Shown here in pieces: positions 27,548 to 36,416 of a stretch of DNA of 64,000 bases. The notes beneath the pieces are model-generated. The model searched no databases, was not told the DNA's origin, and saw only the letters and a list, made by a program, of their open reading frames with translations. The stretch is taken from contig NZ_CAJYEB010000034.1 of assembly GCF_913773735.1 (NCBI RefSeq), positions 62,001 through 126,000 on the forward strand, given 5' to 3'. The translations under genes and the position numbers were made by a program. Position 1 is the stretch's first letter. Each line of letters begins with the position of its first letter. Origin of the DNA: an uncultured Massilia sp. (GTDB taxonomy: Bacteria; Pseudomonadota; Gammaproteobacteria; Burkholderiales; Burkholderiaceae_D).

Positions 27548-28720
27548 ATGACGACGACAATGCCCGCCACACCATACCGCCTCCTTCCGTTTTTCGTTTT
27601 CCTCGCATGCAACCCGGCCATGGCCCAGCAGGCCGAGGCCAATGCGCCCGTGCTCGCGGCCTGCGCCGCCATCGGCGACGCCGGCCAGCGCCTGGCCTGC
27701 TACGACCGCCTGGCCGGCGTGAAGCCCGCCGCGCTGCCGGGCTCGCTGCCGGCCTCGATGTCGACGCCGGCCGCTACGCCGCGCGTGGCCGCCACGACCC
27801 CGGCCGCCGTCGCGGCCACGGCCGAAAGCGCCGCCGCGACCGGCACCACGCCCGCGCCGGGCACGCCGGCGGCCCGCACCGATCCGGAAGTGGAGGCGGC
27901 GCTCGACCTCTCGCCGGAAAAGCTGCGCGGCTTCAGCCTGGCGGACCACTGGGAACTGGACCAGGCCCACAAGCGCGGCATCTTCAATTTCCGCCCGCAT
28001 TACGCCAACTACCTGATGGTGACGCGCACCGCGCATCCGAACAACGAACCCTACCGGCCGTTCCGCGATATCTCGGACCTGGCCACCGACTTGTCGCACT
28101 CGGAACTCGTGTTCCAGCTCGGCTTCAAGACGAAGCTGGTCGAGGGCGCGTTCGGCAAGCCGGTGGACGTGTGGTTCGGCTACACGCAGAACAGCTTCTG
28201 GCAGGCCGGCAACCGGAAGGCGTCGAGCCCGTTCCGCGAAACCAACTACCAGCCCGAACTGATGGTGGTGACGCCGCTGGACTTCAATGTACTCGGGATG
28301 CGCGCGCGCTTCCTTAATCTGGGCGTCGTGCACCAGTCGAACGGACAAGCGTCGACGCTGTCGCGCAGCTGGAACCGCGTGTATGCCCAGGTCGGCCTGG
28401 AGCGCGCCGGTTGGACCGTGGTGGGACGCGTCTGGAAACGCATCAACGAAGCGGCCGCGGACGACAACAATCCCGACATCGCGGACTACATGGGGCGGGG
28501 CGACCTGAACGTCACCTACCGCAACAACGGCCACGATTACTCGGCCCTGGTGCGCCGCAACTTCTCGACCGAGCGCGGCGCCGTGCAACTGAGCTGGGCC
28601 TTCCCGCTGGCCGGTCACTTCAAGGGCTACGTCCAGTACTTCTCGGGCTACGGGCAGAGCCTGATCGACTACAACTACTACCAGAACTCGGCCGGCATCG
28701 GGGTGCAGGGCACGTTCTGA
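27548..28720 (+). CDS. pldA: outer membrane phospholipase A
   Basis: A 390-residue precursor of the PldA family. An N-terminal signal peptide (about residues 1-27, ending NPAMA-QQ) precedes a Pro/Ala/Thr-rich linker (about 60-110). The beta-barrel domain begins with the family's FNFRPHYANYL. Catalytic residues are seen in HQSNGQ (His and Ser) and SRSWNRVY (Asn). The C-terminus ends in Phe (VQGTF), as expected for barrel insertion. It hydrolyses mislocalised phospholipids in the outer leaflet. The start is ATG at 27548; an in-frame GTG 12 bases upstream is less likely. Confidence 0.93.
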   Translation: MTTTMPATPYRLLPFFVFLACNPAMAQQAEANAPVLAACAAIGDAGQRLACYDRLAGVKPAALPGSLPASMSTPAATPRVAATTPAAVAATAESAAATGTTPAPGTPAARTDPEVEAALDLSPEKLRGFSLADHWELDQAHKRGIFNFRPHYANYLMVTRTAHPNNEPYRPFRDISDLATDLSHSELVFQLGFKTKLVEGAFGKPVDVWFGYTQNSFWQAGNRKASSPFRETNYQPELMVVTPLDFNVLGMRARFLNLGVVHQSNGQASTLSRSWNRVYAQVGLERAGWTVVGRVWKRINEAAADDNNPDIADYMGRGDLNVTYRNNGHDYSALVRRNFSTERGAVQLSWAFPLAGHFKGYVQYFSGYGQSLIDYNYYQNSAGIGVQGTF

Positions 28721-28759
28721 GCGGGACGGCAGGCACGGCCGCCCGCTACAATGGCGGCC

Positions 28760-29746
28760 ATGAAACTCGCCACCCTCAACGACGGCACGCGCGACGGCCA
28801 GCTGGCGGTCGTCGCGCGCGACCTCAAGACCGCCCACATCGCCGACGGCATCGCGCCCACGCTCCAGGCCGCCCTCGACGACTGGGACTTCATCGCCCCG
28901 CAACTCGACGCGCTGTACCAGGAACTGCAGGCCGGCCGCGCGCGCCGTCCGTTCGACTTCGACCCGGCGCGCTGCATGGCGCCGCTGCCGCGCGCCTACC
29001 AGCGGGTCGACGGTTCGGCCTACGTCAGCCACGTGGAACCGGCGCACCGCGCGCGCGGCGCCGACGTGCCGCCGTCCTTCCCGGAAGACCCCGTGATGGC
29101 CCAGGGCTGCAGTGACGACCTCCTCGGCCCCATGGACGACATCGTGCTGGCGCACGAGGAATGGGGCATCGACTTCGGCGCGGAAGTGGCCGTCGTCACC
29201 GGCGACCTGGCGATGGGCGCGACGCCGGACGATGCCCTGCAGCAGGTGCGCCTGCTGGTGCTGGCCAACGACGTTACGTTGCGCCACCTGGCCGCGGCCG
29301 AACTGGAGACGGGTTGCGGCCTGCTGCAATCGAAGCCGGCGACGGCATTTTCCCCGGTGGCCGTCACGCCGGACGAGCTGGGCGACGCCTGGCGCGACGC
29401 CAAGGTGCACCTGCCGCTGCGCGCGACCTGGAACGGCCGCCTGGTCGGCCAGCCCGACACCGGCGCGGACATGGCCTTCAACTTCGCCCAGCTCGTCGCG
29501 CACCTGTGCAAGACGCGCAAGGTGCGCGCCGGCACGATCGTCGGTTCCGGCACGGTGTCGAACCAGGACGCGTCGCGCGGCTACGCGTGCATCGCCGCGC
29601 AGCGCGGCCTGGAAACCAGCGAGACCGGGGCGGCGGTGACGGCGTTCATGCGCTTCGGCGACACCATCCGCATCGAGATGCTGGACGCGAAGGGCAAGTC
29701 GGTGTTCGGGGCGATCGAGCAGACGGTGAAGCGGCTGGAGCGTTGA
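28760..29746 (+). CDS. fumarylacetoacetate hydrolase family protein
   Basis: A 328-residue protein of the FAH superfamily. An N-terminal MKLATLNDGTRDGQL domain is followed by the catalytic fold with acidic metal ligands in the HEEWGIDFGAEVAVVTGD region, LLQSKPATAFSPVAVTPDELG, and the late VGSGTVSN motif. Family members cleave C-C bonds in aromatic catabolism or act on acylpyruvates and oxaloacetate. There are no catabolic neighbours, so the substrate is unknown. ATG at 28760 is preferred over one three codons upstream because relatives start MKLATL. A REP pair follows. Confidence 0.9.
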   Translation: MKLATLNDGTRDGQLAVVARDLKTAHIADGIAPTLQAALDDWDFIAPQLDALYQELQAGRARRPFDFDPARCMAPLPRAYQRVDGSAYVSHVEPAHRARGADVPPSFPEDPVMAQGCSDDLLGPMDDIVLAHEEWGIDFGAEVAVVTGDLAMGATPDDALQQVRLLVLANDVTLRHLAAAELETGCGLLQSKPATAFSPVAVTPDELGDAWRDAKVHLPLRATWNGRLVGQPDTGADMAFNFAQLVAHLCKTRKVRAGTIVGSGTVSNQDASRGYACIAAQRGLETSETGAAVTAFMRFGDTIRIEMLDAKGKSVFGAIEQTVKRLER

Positions 29747-29781
29747 TGCCGGTGTCCCATCGTACGCCGGGAGAACACTAC

Positions 29782-29812
29782 GTAGGGTGGACGGGTCCCC
29801 CGTCCACGCGTT
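29782..29812 (+). repeat. REP element
   Basis: GTAGGGTGGACGGG, loop TCC, CCCGTCCACGCGTTC. The perfect 9-bp stem is 29787-29795 with 29799-29807. It has the same inner stem type as the inverted copy at 12317-12349. Confidence 0.85.
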
Positions 29813-29851
29813 CCGTCGGCAGCTGCGCTACGAGCCGGTATGCGCTGCTCG

Positions 29852-29881
29852 AACGCGTGGACGGCGGCGCCGTCCACCCTG
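29852..29881 (-). repeat. REP element, inverted copy
   Basis: AACGCGTGGACGGC, loop GGC, GCCGTCCACCCTG. The perfect 9-bp stem is 29857-29865 with 29869-29877. It is paired with the copy at 29782-29812 in the gap between two convergent genes. Confidence 0.85.
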
Positions 29882-29920
29882 CATGACAATCCGCGGGATG
29901 CACGCCATTGTCTATGAGTG

Positions 29921-31117
29921 TCACTTCCAGAACTCGCCGCCCGCATCCGCGCCGCGCAGGTCGACCTCCACCGGGCGCGTGATCCGGCGCAGCGCATCCG
30001 CCGCCAGGATTGTCCCGTCCGGCGCATGCAGCCGGTACCAGAGGAACGCCACGCCCGACAGGCGCAGCTTCTGGCCGGTGAACAGGCTGTCCTTGACGAT
30101 CGTCATGCCCTCCAGGCGCAGGTCGACGTCGAGCACCAGCATGCCCTCGGTGCGCGCCGCATAGCCCAGGTAGCGCGCGGCATTGAACAGCGGACTCTTG
30201 TCGCCCGCTTCGCCGGCCTTGAGCGATTCGACGAAGCCGTCGACGGTCTTGAGCAGCGCTCCGGCGCCGGAGGCCAGCGCGGCCAGTTCCTTCTTTTCCT
30301 CGCCCTTGGCGCCGTCGGCCAGCTTCTGCAGGACGGCGATGCGGTTGGCGAATTCCGCACGCTGCGTTGCGAGCATGCGCACGCGCGCCAGCAGGCCGGC
30401 GTAGCGCGCCGCATCCAGTTCGCCCAGGTAGCCGCTGCCTAGGCCCGCGATCCGTTCAGGGCAGGCGTGTGCCAGCGCCGTCGCGAACAGCCCGCGGGCG
30501 CCGTCGCCGTAGCCGATGCCGTCCACGTCCAGGTTGGTCTTGAACGGCGCGCCGAAGTCGGCCGCCGCCTTTAGCGTGGCCGGCACGACGGTCAGCACGG
30601 CCAGCGGCGAGAGGGCGCGTGCACCGGCCGGCGCGTGCGCGTCGATGACCTGCTGCAACTGGGCGTTCTGGCGCGCCAGGTCGGCCGCCAGCCGTTCGAG
30701 GGCGTCGTCGACCAGGCGCGCGGCCAGCACGCCCTGCGCGGCGGCGGGTTCGTACAGCACGGCGCGCCGGCCGGCGGGCACGACCGCGCAGACCTCGCCG
30801 GCCAGCTGGCGGGCCAGGTCGAAGGCCTTGACCAGGCCGGCGGCGCCGAACTGCTTCGTGTCGATACTGCCGGCCAGCGGCCTGGTGGTCGATGGCGGCA
30901 GGCGCGCCAGGAGTTCGGCGCGTTCGGCTTCGGCGATGGCGGCGCGGGCTTCGGCGGTGCGGGCCTCGGCGTGGAGGGCGGCCTGGGCGGGATCCGTTTC
31001 CGGCTGTGCGGCCCCGGACTGGGCGTACCCGGCCGTGCTGGCGCCGGCCGTTGCCGCAAATAACAAGCTGGCGCAAAGCGTTCGGTATTTCCCGAAATGG
31101 GTGGCTGTATCGCTCAT
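29921..31117 (-). CDS. hypothetical exported protein
   Basis: A 398-residue unrecognised protein. It has a probable signal peptide (LCASLLFAATAGASTAGYA-Q, about residues 14-33), then an Ala/Glu-rich coiled-coil-like stretch (about 40-75). A mostly helical, Ala/Leu-rich body of mixed charge follows, and the C-terminal LSGVAFLWYRLHAPDGTILAADALRRI region looks folded. It lies at the left border of the polysaccharide locus, divergent from it, and could be expressed from the shared AT-rich region. I chose ATG at 31117; a TTG 12 codons upstream is the alternative. Periplasmic localisation is likely; the function is unknown. Confidence 0.7.
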   Translation of the reverse strand: MSDTATHFGKYRTLCASLLFAATAGASTAGYAQSGAAQPETDPAQAALHAEARTAEARAAIAEAERAELLARLPPSTTRPLAGSIDTKQFGAAGLVKAFDLARQLAGEVCAVVPAGRRAVLYEPAAAQGVLAARLVDDALERLAADLARQNAQLQQVIDAHAPAGARALSPLAVLTVVPATLKAAADFGAPFKTNLDVDGIGYGDGARGLFATALAHACPERIAGLGSGYLGELDAARYAGLLARVRMLATQRAEFANRIAVLQKLADGAKGEEKKELAALASGAGALLKTVDGFVESLKAGEAGDKSPLFNAARYLGYAARTEGMLVLDVDLRLEGMTIVKDSLFTGQKLRLSGVAFLWYRLHAPDGTILAADALRRITRPVEVDLRGADAGGEFWK

Positions 31118-31442
31118 TGTATTTACATTTCTGATTGCAGATTCATATCGCAATAACGAACAGTTCAGTTGTCTTTCATATTTTTCATTTTTAAATTCTC
31201 GCTAAAAATCACAAATTCTTTACATTAATTATTGAGTATGTATTCAATTAAAGTTGCCTTGTATTGATGCACTATGACCGATAAGCAATTGAACTGATTA
31301 ACTGTAGTAATTTTGCTGAAAAATTGACGCTGCACTGCACAAAAAATAGTCATTCTGTCAAGAAAATGTTTCCTTGGTGCATGCGTATCATGTAAAATCC
31401 TGCATTACTCCATCATGCCCTCCGAGTCATTTCTCACCGTCA
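31118..31442. promoter_or_regulatory. AT-rich promoter region of the polysaccharide locus
   Basis: 325 bases, strikingly AT-rich for this replicon, between the divergent exported-protein and export genes. A candidate sigma-70 promoter facing right is TTGACG (31324-31329), 17 bases, TAGTCA (31347-31352). The low GC would suit silencing by an H-NS-like protein; that is inference. No leader hairpin or JUMPstart-like element was recognised. Confidence 0.45.
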
Positions 31443-33764
31443 ATGTTCAAGTTCACCAAGCGTTTTACGGCCGTGGTCATGGCCGTCGCGTCCACTGCCG
31501 CCGCTGCGCAGGACGCAAGCACCAAACAAGACCTCTTCAACCAGGACATCTCGGCGCCTTCGGGCATGGGTGACGTTGCGACGCCTTCCGCACCGCGCAA
31601 GATCAGCATCACCAATGGGCAGGTCAGGGAATTGGGAGCGGCTGGACGCGACACCCCGCCGGTCGCCGGCGTGCCGCCATCGCGCGAAGTCGCGGTCGAC
31701 AAGCCGCAAAGCGAATTCCAGAAATTCGTGGCGGATAATACCGGCAAGGCACTGCCGATCTTTGGTGCGGAGTTTTTCGCGAATACGCCGTCGACGTTCG
31801 CACCGATCTCGAATGCACCGGTGCCGTCCGATTACCCGCTGGGTCCCGGCGATGAACTGATGATCCGCGGCTGGGGTACCGTCGACATCGATTTCCGCGC
31901 CACCATCGACCGCAACGGCACGGTCTCGATTCCGACCATCGGCAACGTTCCGCTGGCCGGCGTGAAGGCCGGCGACGCCGAAGGCGTGATCCGCGCCGCC
32001 GTGGGGCGCCTGTACAAGGGGGTTACCGTCAACGTGACGTTCGGCCAATTGCGCGCGATCACCGTGTACGTGGTCGGCCAGGCGAATCGTCCGGGCACCT
32101 ATACCGTATCGAGCCTGTCGACGCTGGTCACCGCGCTGTTCGCCAGCGGCGGCCCCAACGCCAACGGCAGCATGCGCCACGTGCAGGTCAAGCGCGCCGG
32201 CAAGGTCGTGGCCGAGCTGGACCTGTATTCCTTCATCGCCAAGGGCGACAAGTCGGCCGACATCAAGCTGCTGGACGGCGACACCATCTACATTCCGTCG
32301 GCCGGCGGCTTCGTCGCCATGGTCGGCAAGGTCAACGCACCGGCCGTGTATGAACTGAAGACCGGCACCGACACGGTCGAATCCCTGCTGGACATCGCCG
32401 GCGGGCTGCCCGTCGTCGCTGACCCGCGCCGTGCCTTCCTGGAGCGCATCGACCCGTCGACGAACCATCCGCGTACCGTGGAGCAGTTCGCGCTGGACGG
32501 CCAGGGGCTCAAGCGCACGCTCAAGAACGGCGACGTGCTGAACATCACGTCGATCACGCCGGACTTCGCGAACGCGGTGGTCCTGCGCGGCAACGTCGAC
32601 CAGTCGGTGCGTGCGCCGTTCAGGACCGGCATGCGGGTGAGCGACCTGATCCCGAACCGGGAATACCTGGTCAGCCGCAATTCGACGCGCCGCCAGAACA
32701 GCGCCCTGTCTACTGGTAACAATGAAAAGGATACCTCCGAGCAGGCGACGTCGATCGCCGCCAGCATCGGTTCCCTGCTGGAACCGATCAACTGGGATTA
32801 CGCCGTCATCGAACGCGTGAACCGCGCCGACCTCACGGTCAAGCTGATTCCGTTCAACCTGGGCAGGGTATTCAGCAATCCGGCCGGTCCGGACAACATC
32901 CAGCTGCAACCCGGCGACACCGTCACGATCTTCTCGCAAAACGACGTGCAGGTGCCGATCGCGAAGCGCGAGGTTTTCGTGCGCGTCGAGGGCGAAGTCA
33001 ATACCCCGGGCGTGTACCAGATGAACGCCGGCGACACCCTGCAGGGCCTGATCGCCAAGGCCGGCGGCCCGACCGTGAACGCCTACCTGTTCGGCACCGC
33101 GTTCTACCGCGAGGAAGTGCGCAAGGAACAGCAGGTTAATCTCGAGCGTGCCATCGACCGCCTGGAAGCGCAGGTGCGCAGCGAGCAGTCGAGGCTGGCG
33201 TCGAACGCGCTGGCGATGTCGCCGACGGACGCTGCTGCCTCGACGGCGCAGTTCGAGACGCAGCGCCGCGTGGCGGAACAGCGCATCAACCGCCTGCGCA
33301 AGCTCCAGTCGAGCGGCCGCATCGCCTTCGGCCTGGAGCCGAACGAGCGCTCGTTCGCGCGCCTGCCGCAGGTGCAACTGCAGAACGGCGACCGCCTGGT
33401 GGTGCCGTCCAAGCCGGCCTTCGTGCACGTGTTCGGCTCGGTCAACGTCGAGGCTTCGCCGCTGTGGCGTCCGAACGGCCGCGTGAAGGATTACCTGAAG
33501 ATGGCCGGTACCAATCCGGACGCCGATCTCGAGAACGTGTTCGTGCTGCGCGTCGACGGCACCGTGGTGTCCTCCGATTCCCAGGGCTGGTTCTTTGGCA
33601 AGATCGGCGGCCTCGAGGTCATGCCCGGCGACACCATCGTGGTGCCCGAGAAGCTCGACAAGACCACGGCCTGGAGCCGCTTCACGCAGGGTGCGCGCGA
33701 GTGGACGCAGATCCTGGCGAACTTCGGCCTGGGCGCCGCTGCGGTGAAGACGCTGCGCGATTAA
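31443..33764 (+). CDS. polysaccharide export protein with repeated SLBB domains
   Basis: A 773-residue exported protein of the Wza/polysaccharide-export family. The signal peptide ends about ASTAAAA-QD. The Poly_export domain starts at YPLGPGDELMIRGWG (about residue 135), followed by SLBB-type beta-grasp repeats (VYVVGQANRPGTY; AMVGKVNAPAVYEL; VFVRVEGEVNTPGVYQ; VHVFGSVNVEAS). A coiled-coil insertion rich in Arg, Glu and Gln lies at about 560-625. It is roughly twice the length of Wza and has no lipobox cysteine. It would form the outer-membrane or periplasmic exit channel. ATG 31443 gives a clean signal peptide. It is the first gene of the locus. Confidence 0.9.
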   Translation: MFKFTKRFTAVVMAVASTAAAAQDASTKQDLFNQDISAPSGMGDVATPSAPRKISITNGQVRELGAAGRDTPPVAGVPPSREVAVDKPQSEFQKFVADNTGKALPIFGAEFFANTPSTFAPISNAPVPSDYPLGPGDELMIRGWGTVDIDFRATIDRNGTVSIPTIGNVPLAGVKAGDAEGVIRAAVGRLYKGVTVNVTFGQLRAITVYVVGQANRPGTYTVSSLSTLVTALFASGGPNANGSMRHVQVKRAGKVVAELDLYSFIAKGDKSADIKLLDGDTIYIPSAGGFVAMVGKVNAPAVYELKTGTDTVESLLDIAGGLPVVADPRRAFLERIDPSTNHPRTVEQFALDGQGLKRTLKNGDVLNITSITPDFANAVVLRGNVDQSVRAPFRTGMRVSDLIPNREYLVSRNSTRRQNSALSTGNNEKDTSEQATSIAASIGSLLEPINWDYAVIERVNRADLTVKLIPFNLGRVFSNPAGPDNIQLQPGDTVTIFSQNDVQVPIAKREVFVRVEGEVNTPGVYQMNAGDTLQGLIAKAGGPTVNAYLFGTAFYREEVRKEQQVNLERAIDRLEAQVRSEQSRLASNALAMSPTDAAASTAQFETQRRVAEQRINRLRKLQSSGRIAFGLEPNERSFARLPQVQLQNGDRLVVPSKPAFVHVFGSVNVEASPLWRPNGRVKDYLKMAGTNPDADLENVFVLRVDGTVVSSDSQGWFFGKIGGLEVMPGDTIVVPEKLDKTTAWSRFTQGAREWTQILANFGLGAAAVKTLRD

Positions 33765-33817
33765 CGATGGGCGGGCGCGACGTGCGCATGGTCAAAAAGA
33801 ATGTGGGAATGAGCTAG

Positions 33818-35011
33818 ATGCAGGATTTGGAAAAACGGGAAGCGGTGCCGCAGCAATCGGATGAGATCGGCGTTGTCGATATCCTGATCGTGTTGGCAAA
33901 GCACAAGAAACGCATCCTCGGCGTCACTGTCGCGGCGGCCGTGCTGTCGGCGGGCGTCGCCATGGTGCTGCCTAGCGTGTATCAAGCGACGGCCAAGCTG
34001 TTGCCGCCGCAGCAGAGCCAGTCCAGCGCGGCTGCAATGCTGTCTCAGCTCGGTAGTCTAGCTGGCGCAGCTGCAGGCGCGGCGGGCCTGAAGAATCCGA
34101 ATGACCTATACGTTGGCATGTTGAAGAGCCGTACGGTCGCGGATCGCCTCGTTACACAATTCGATCTTAAAAAGGCTTACGACACTGATTCGCTAGAAAT
34201 TGCTCGTCAGCGTCTTGAATCGAGCACGAACATCACGTCGGGTAAGGATAACTTGATCACTATCGAGGTCGAGGATAAGGATAGAAAGCGTGTCGCTCCC
34301 CTGGCCAATGCCTATGTCAACGAGCTGCTGAGGCTGACCAAAGTCTTAGCTGTGACAGAAGCGTCGCAGCGCCGCATGTTTTATGAGCGCCAGCTTGGCT
34401 CAGCTAAGGACAATTTGGCCAAGGCAGAAATGGAGCTCAAGAGCACGCTCGACACGCGTGGCGTCATCAGCGTCGATGCGGAAAGCCGCGCCATCGTAGA
34501 AACGGTTGGCCGTCTCAAGGCCCAGGTGTCGGCCAAAGAAATCCAGCTGAGTTCCATGCGCGCCTTCGTCACCGATGCCAATCCCGACTATCGGCGCGTG
34601 CAGGAAGAATTGAATGGTCTGCGCACCGAACTGTCGCGACTGGAGAACGGACGCGGCGGCGCGGTATCTGGAGCCGACAAGACTGGCGGTTTGGAGAACG
34701 TCAAAGTCCTGCGTGAAGTGAAATACCAGCAGATGCTGTACGAATTGCTGGCCAAGCAATACGAAGTCGCACGCATCGATGAAGCCAAAGATCCTTCGGT
34801 CATCCAAGTGCTCGACCCTGCGGTCGAGCCGGAGCGTAAATCCAAACCCAAGCGGGCCCTGATCGTGCTTCTTGCGACAGCAATTGCCGCACTTGGCGCG
34901 ATCATTTGGGCTTTCCTGGCGGAAGCGAAGGAAAAGGCGATGGCATCGTCTCAAGGTGCCGCGCAGTGGGCAGAGCTGAAAAGGTATCTACGGTTCGGCA
35001 AGAGCCGTTGA
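33818..35011 (+). CDS. Wzz-type polysaccharide chain-length regulator
   Basis: A 397-residue inner-membrane protein. Two transmembrane helices (about residues 33-52 and 345-365) flank a large periplasmic coiled-coil domain. The N-terminal signature is DEIGVVDILIVLAKHKKRIL and the second helix follows the Pro-rich DPAVEPERKSKPKRA. There is no C-terminal tyrosine-kinase (Walker A) domain, so it is a Wzz-like co-polymerase, not a Wzc-type kinase. It would control polymer length with the Wzy-like protein at 45156. It lies 53 bases after the export gene. Confidence 0.92.
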   Translation: MQDLEKREAVPQQSDEIGVVDILIVLAKHKKRILGVTVAAAVLSAGVAMVLPSVYQATAKLLPPQQSQSSAAAMLSQLGSLAGAAAGAAGLKNPNDLYVGMLKSRTVADRLVTQFDLKKAYDTDSLEIARQRLESSTNITSGKDNLITIEVEDKDRKRVAPLANAYVNELLRLTKVLAVTEASQRRMFYERQLGSAKDNLAKAEMELKSTLDTRGVISVDAESRAIVETVGRLKAQVSAKEIQLSSMRAFVTDANPDYRRVQEELNGLRTELSRLENGRGGAVSGADKTGGLENVKVLREVKYQQMLYELLAKQYEVARIDEAKDPSVIQVLDPAVEPERKSKPKRALIVLLATAIAALGAIIWAFLAEAKEKAMASSQGAAQWAELKRYLRFGKSR

Positions 35012-35058
35012 GGAACAAGCGGACCGGTAGGCCGCAAACAAAGGGAGATAGGTAGCGA

Positions 35059-36195
35059 ATGGAAATCCTGGGCTTGGCTAACATTGCTTTGGGTACGACT
35101 GCCGTCAGTGCTGCGGCGAGCGTGCTGATCGTGCTGTCGCAGCGCTGGCATGGCAAGCATACGCTCGACCATGACCTGGACGGCGTACAGAAGTTTCATA
35201 CGGTCGCGGTACCGCGCATCGGCGGGGTCGCGATCGTCGTCGCGATCCTGGCCGCGCTGCTGTGGACGAATGCCTTCGGCAAATTCCCGAACGGCTACCT
35301 GCAGATCGCCGCTTTGCTCGTGGTCGCGGGCCTGCCGGTGATCGTCGCCGGCACGGTCGAAGACGTGACCAAGCGGGTATCGGTCCGGATGCGCCTGGCG
35401 GCATCGATCCTGAGCGCGCTGGCGGCAAGCTGGCTGCTCGGCGCCACCGTCAACGAGCTGGACATCTGGGGCGTCGACGCGCTGCTGACCTGGGCGCCGT
35501 TCGCACTGATCGTGACGGCCATCGTGGTGGCCGGCGGCATAAATGCGATCAATATTATCGACGGCTTCAACGGCCTGGCCGCGAGCGTCGTCGTGGTGAT
35601 GCTGCTGGCACTGGGCGCGGTGGCCTGGAACGCGGGCGACATGCTGGTGGCCGAGCTGGCGGCACTGGGCGTTGGCGCCGCGCTCGGTTTCCTGCTGGTG
35701 AATTATCCGACCGGCCGCCTGTTCCTGGGCGATGGCGGCGCGTATTTCCTCGGCTTCTGGGTGGCCGAGACGGCAGTGCTGCTGCTGGTCCGTAACGAGT
35801 CGGTGAATGCCTGGCAGGTGCTGGGGATTTGCGCCTATCCGGTCATCGAAGTTCTGTACAGCATGTACCGTCGCCGCATCGTGCGCAAGGCCAGCCCGGG
35901 CGCGCCCGACGGCCTGCACCTGCATACCCTGGTCTATCGCCGCGTCGTGTCGCGTCTGGTGGCGCCGAACGCCGCGCAGCCGTGGCGCCGCAATGCCGCG
36001 GTGATGTGCGTGACCACCCCGTGCATCGCCCTTGCGGTCATGCTCGCCGTGACGCAGGGCGGCACGATCGCTGGCGGCGCGCTGGTCGTCTTCGGGCAAG
36101 TGTTTGCCTATCTCGCCGTCTATGCGCGGCTGGTGCGCGGCAAATGGGGCTTCCGCGCGCGCTGGGTCGAGGAACAGCCCATCAAGGCATCCTGA
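35059..36195 (+). CDS. undecaprenyl-phosphate sugar-phosphate transferase (WecA/WbpL family)
   Basis: A 378-residue polytopic protein (about ten helices) of the MraY/WecA superfamily. Catalytic features: a DGVQKFHT segment near the N-terminus, the cytoplasmic INAINIIDGFNGLA loop, FLGDGGAYFLGF, and the late HLHT motif. It transfers a hexosamine-1-phosphate from a UDP-sugar to undecaprenyl phosphate and so starts repeat-unit synthesis. The donor is likely UDP-GlcNAc, UDP-GalNAc or a 6-deoxy derivative and cannot be decided from sequence. A good Shine-Dalgarno (GGGAGATAGG) precedes the ATG. Confidence 0.9.
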   Translation: MEILGLANIALGTTAVSAAASVLIVLSQRWHGKHTLDHDLDGVQKFHTVAVPRIGGVAIVVAILAALLWTNAFGKFPNGYLQIAALLVVAGLPVIVAGTVEDVTKRVSVRMRLAASILSALAASWLLGATVNELDIWGVDALLTWAPFALIVTAIVVAGGINAINIIDGFNGLAASVVVVMLLALGAVAWNAGDMLVAELAALGVGAALGFLLVNYPTGRLFLGDGGAYFLGFWVAETAVLLLVRNESVNAWQVLGICAYPVIEVLYSMYRRRIVRKASPGAPDGLHLHTLVYRRVVSRLVAPNAAQPWRRNAAVMCVTTPCIALAVMLAVTQGGTIAGGALVVFGQVFAYLAVYARLVRGKWGFRARWVEEQPIKAS

Positions 36196-36416
36196 TACCT
36201 TCACCCCCCGATCGCCGGACCTGCCTGCGTCCTGCGGACGCAAGCCCGGCAGCCGATATGGCACCGGCCGCGGGCACCCCTTTGCCAGCGCCCGACCGGG
36301 TCGCAGGCCATCGTGCAGGACGCCACGGACAGGCGACGGTGCGAACGGTTTCCGCTGGTTCCCATGCCAGGCATCGTTGCCACTGATCTCTCAAGAAATT
36401 TGCAAGAAAGAACGTA

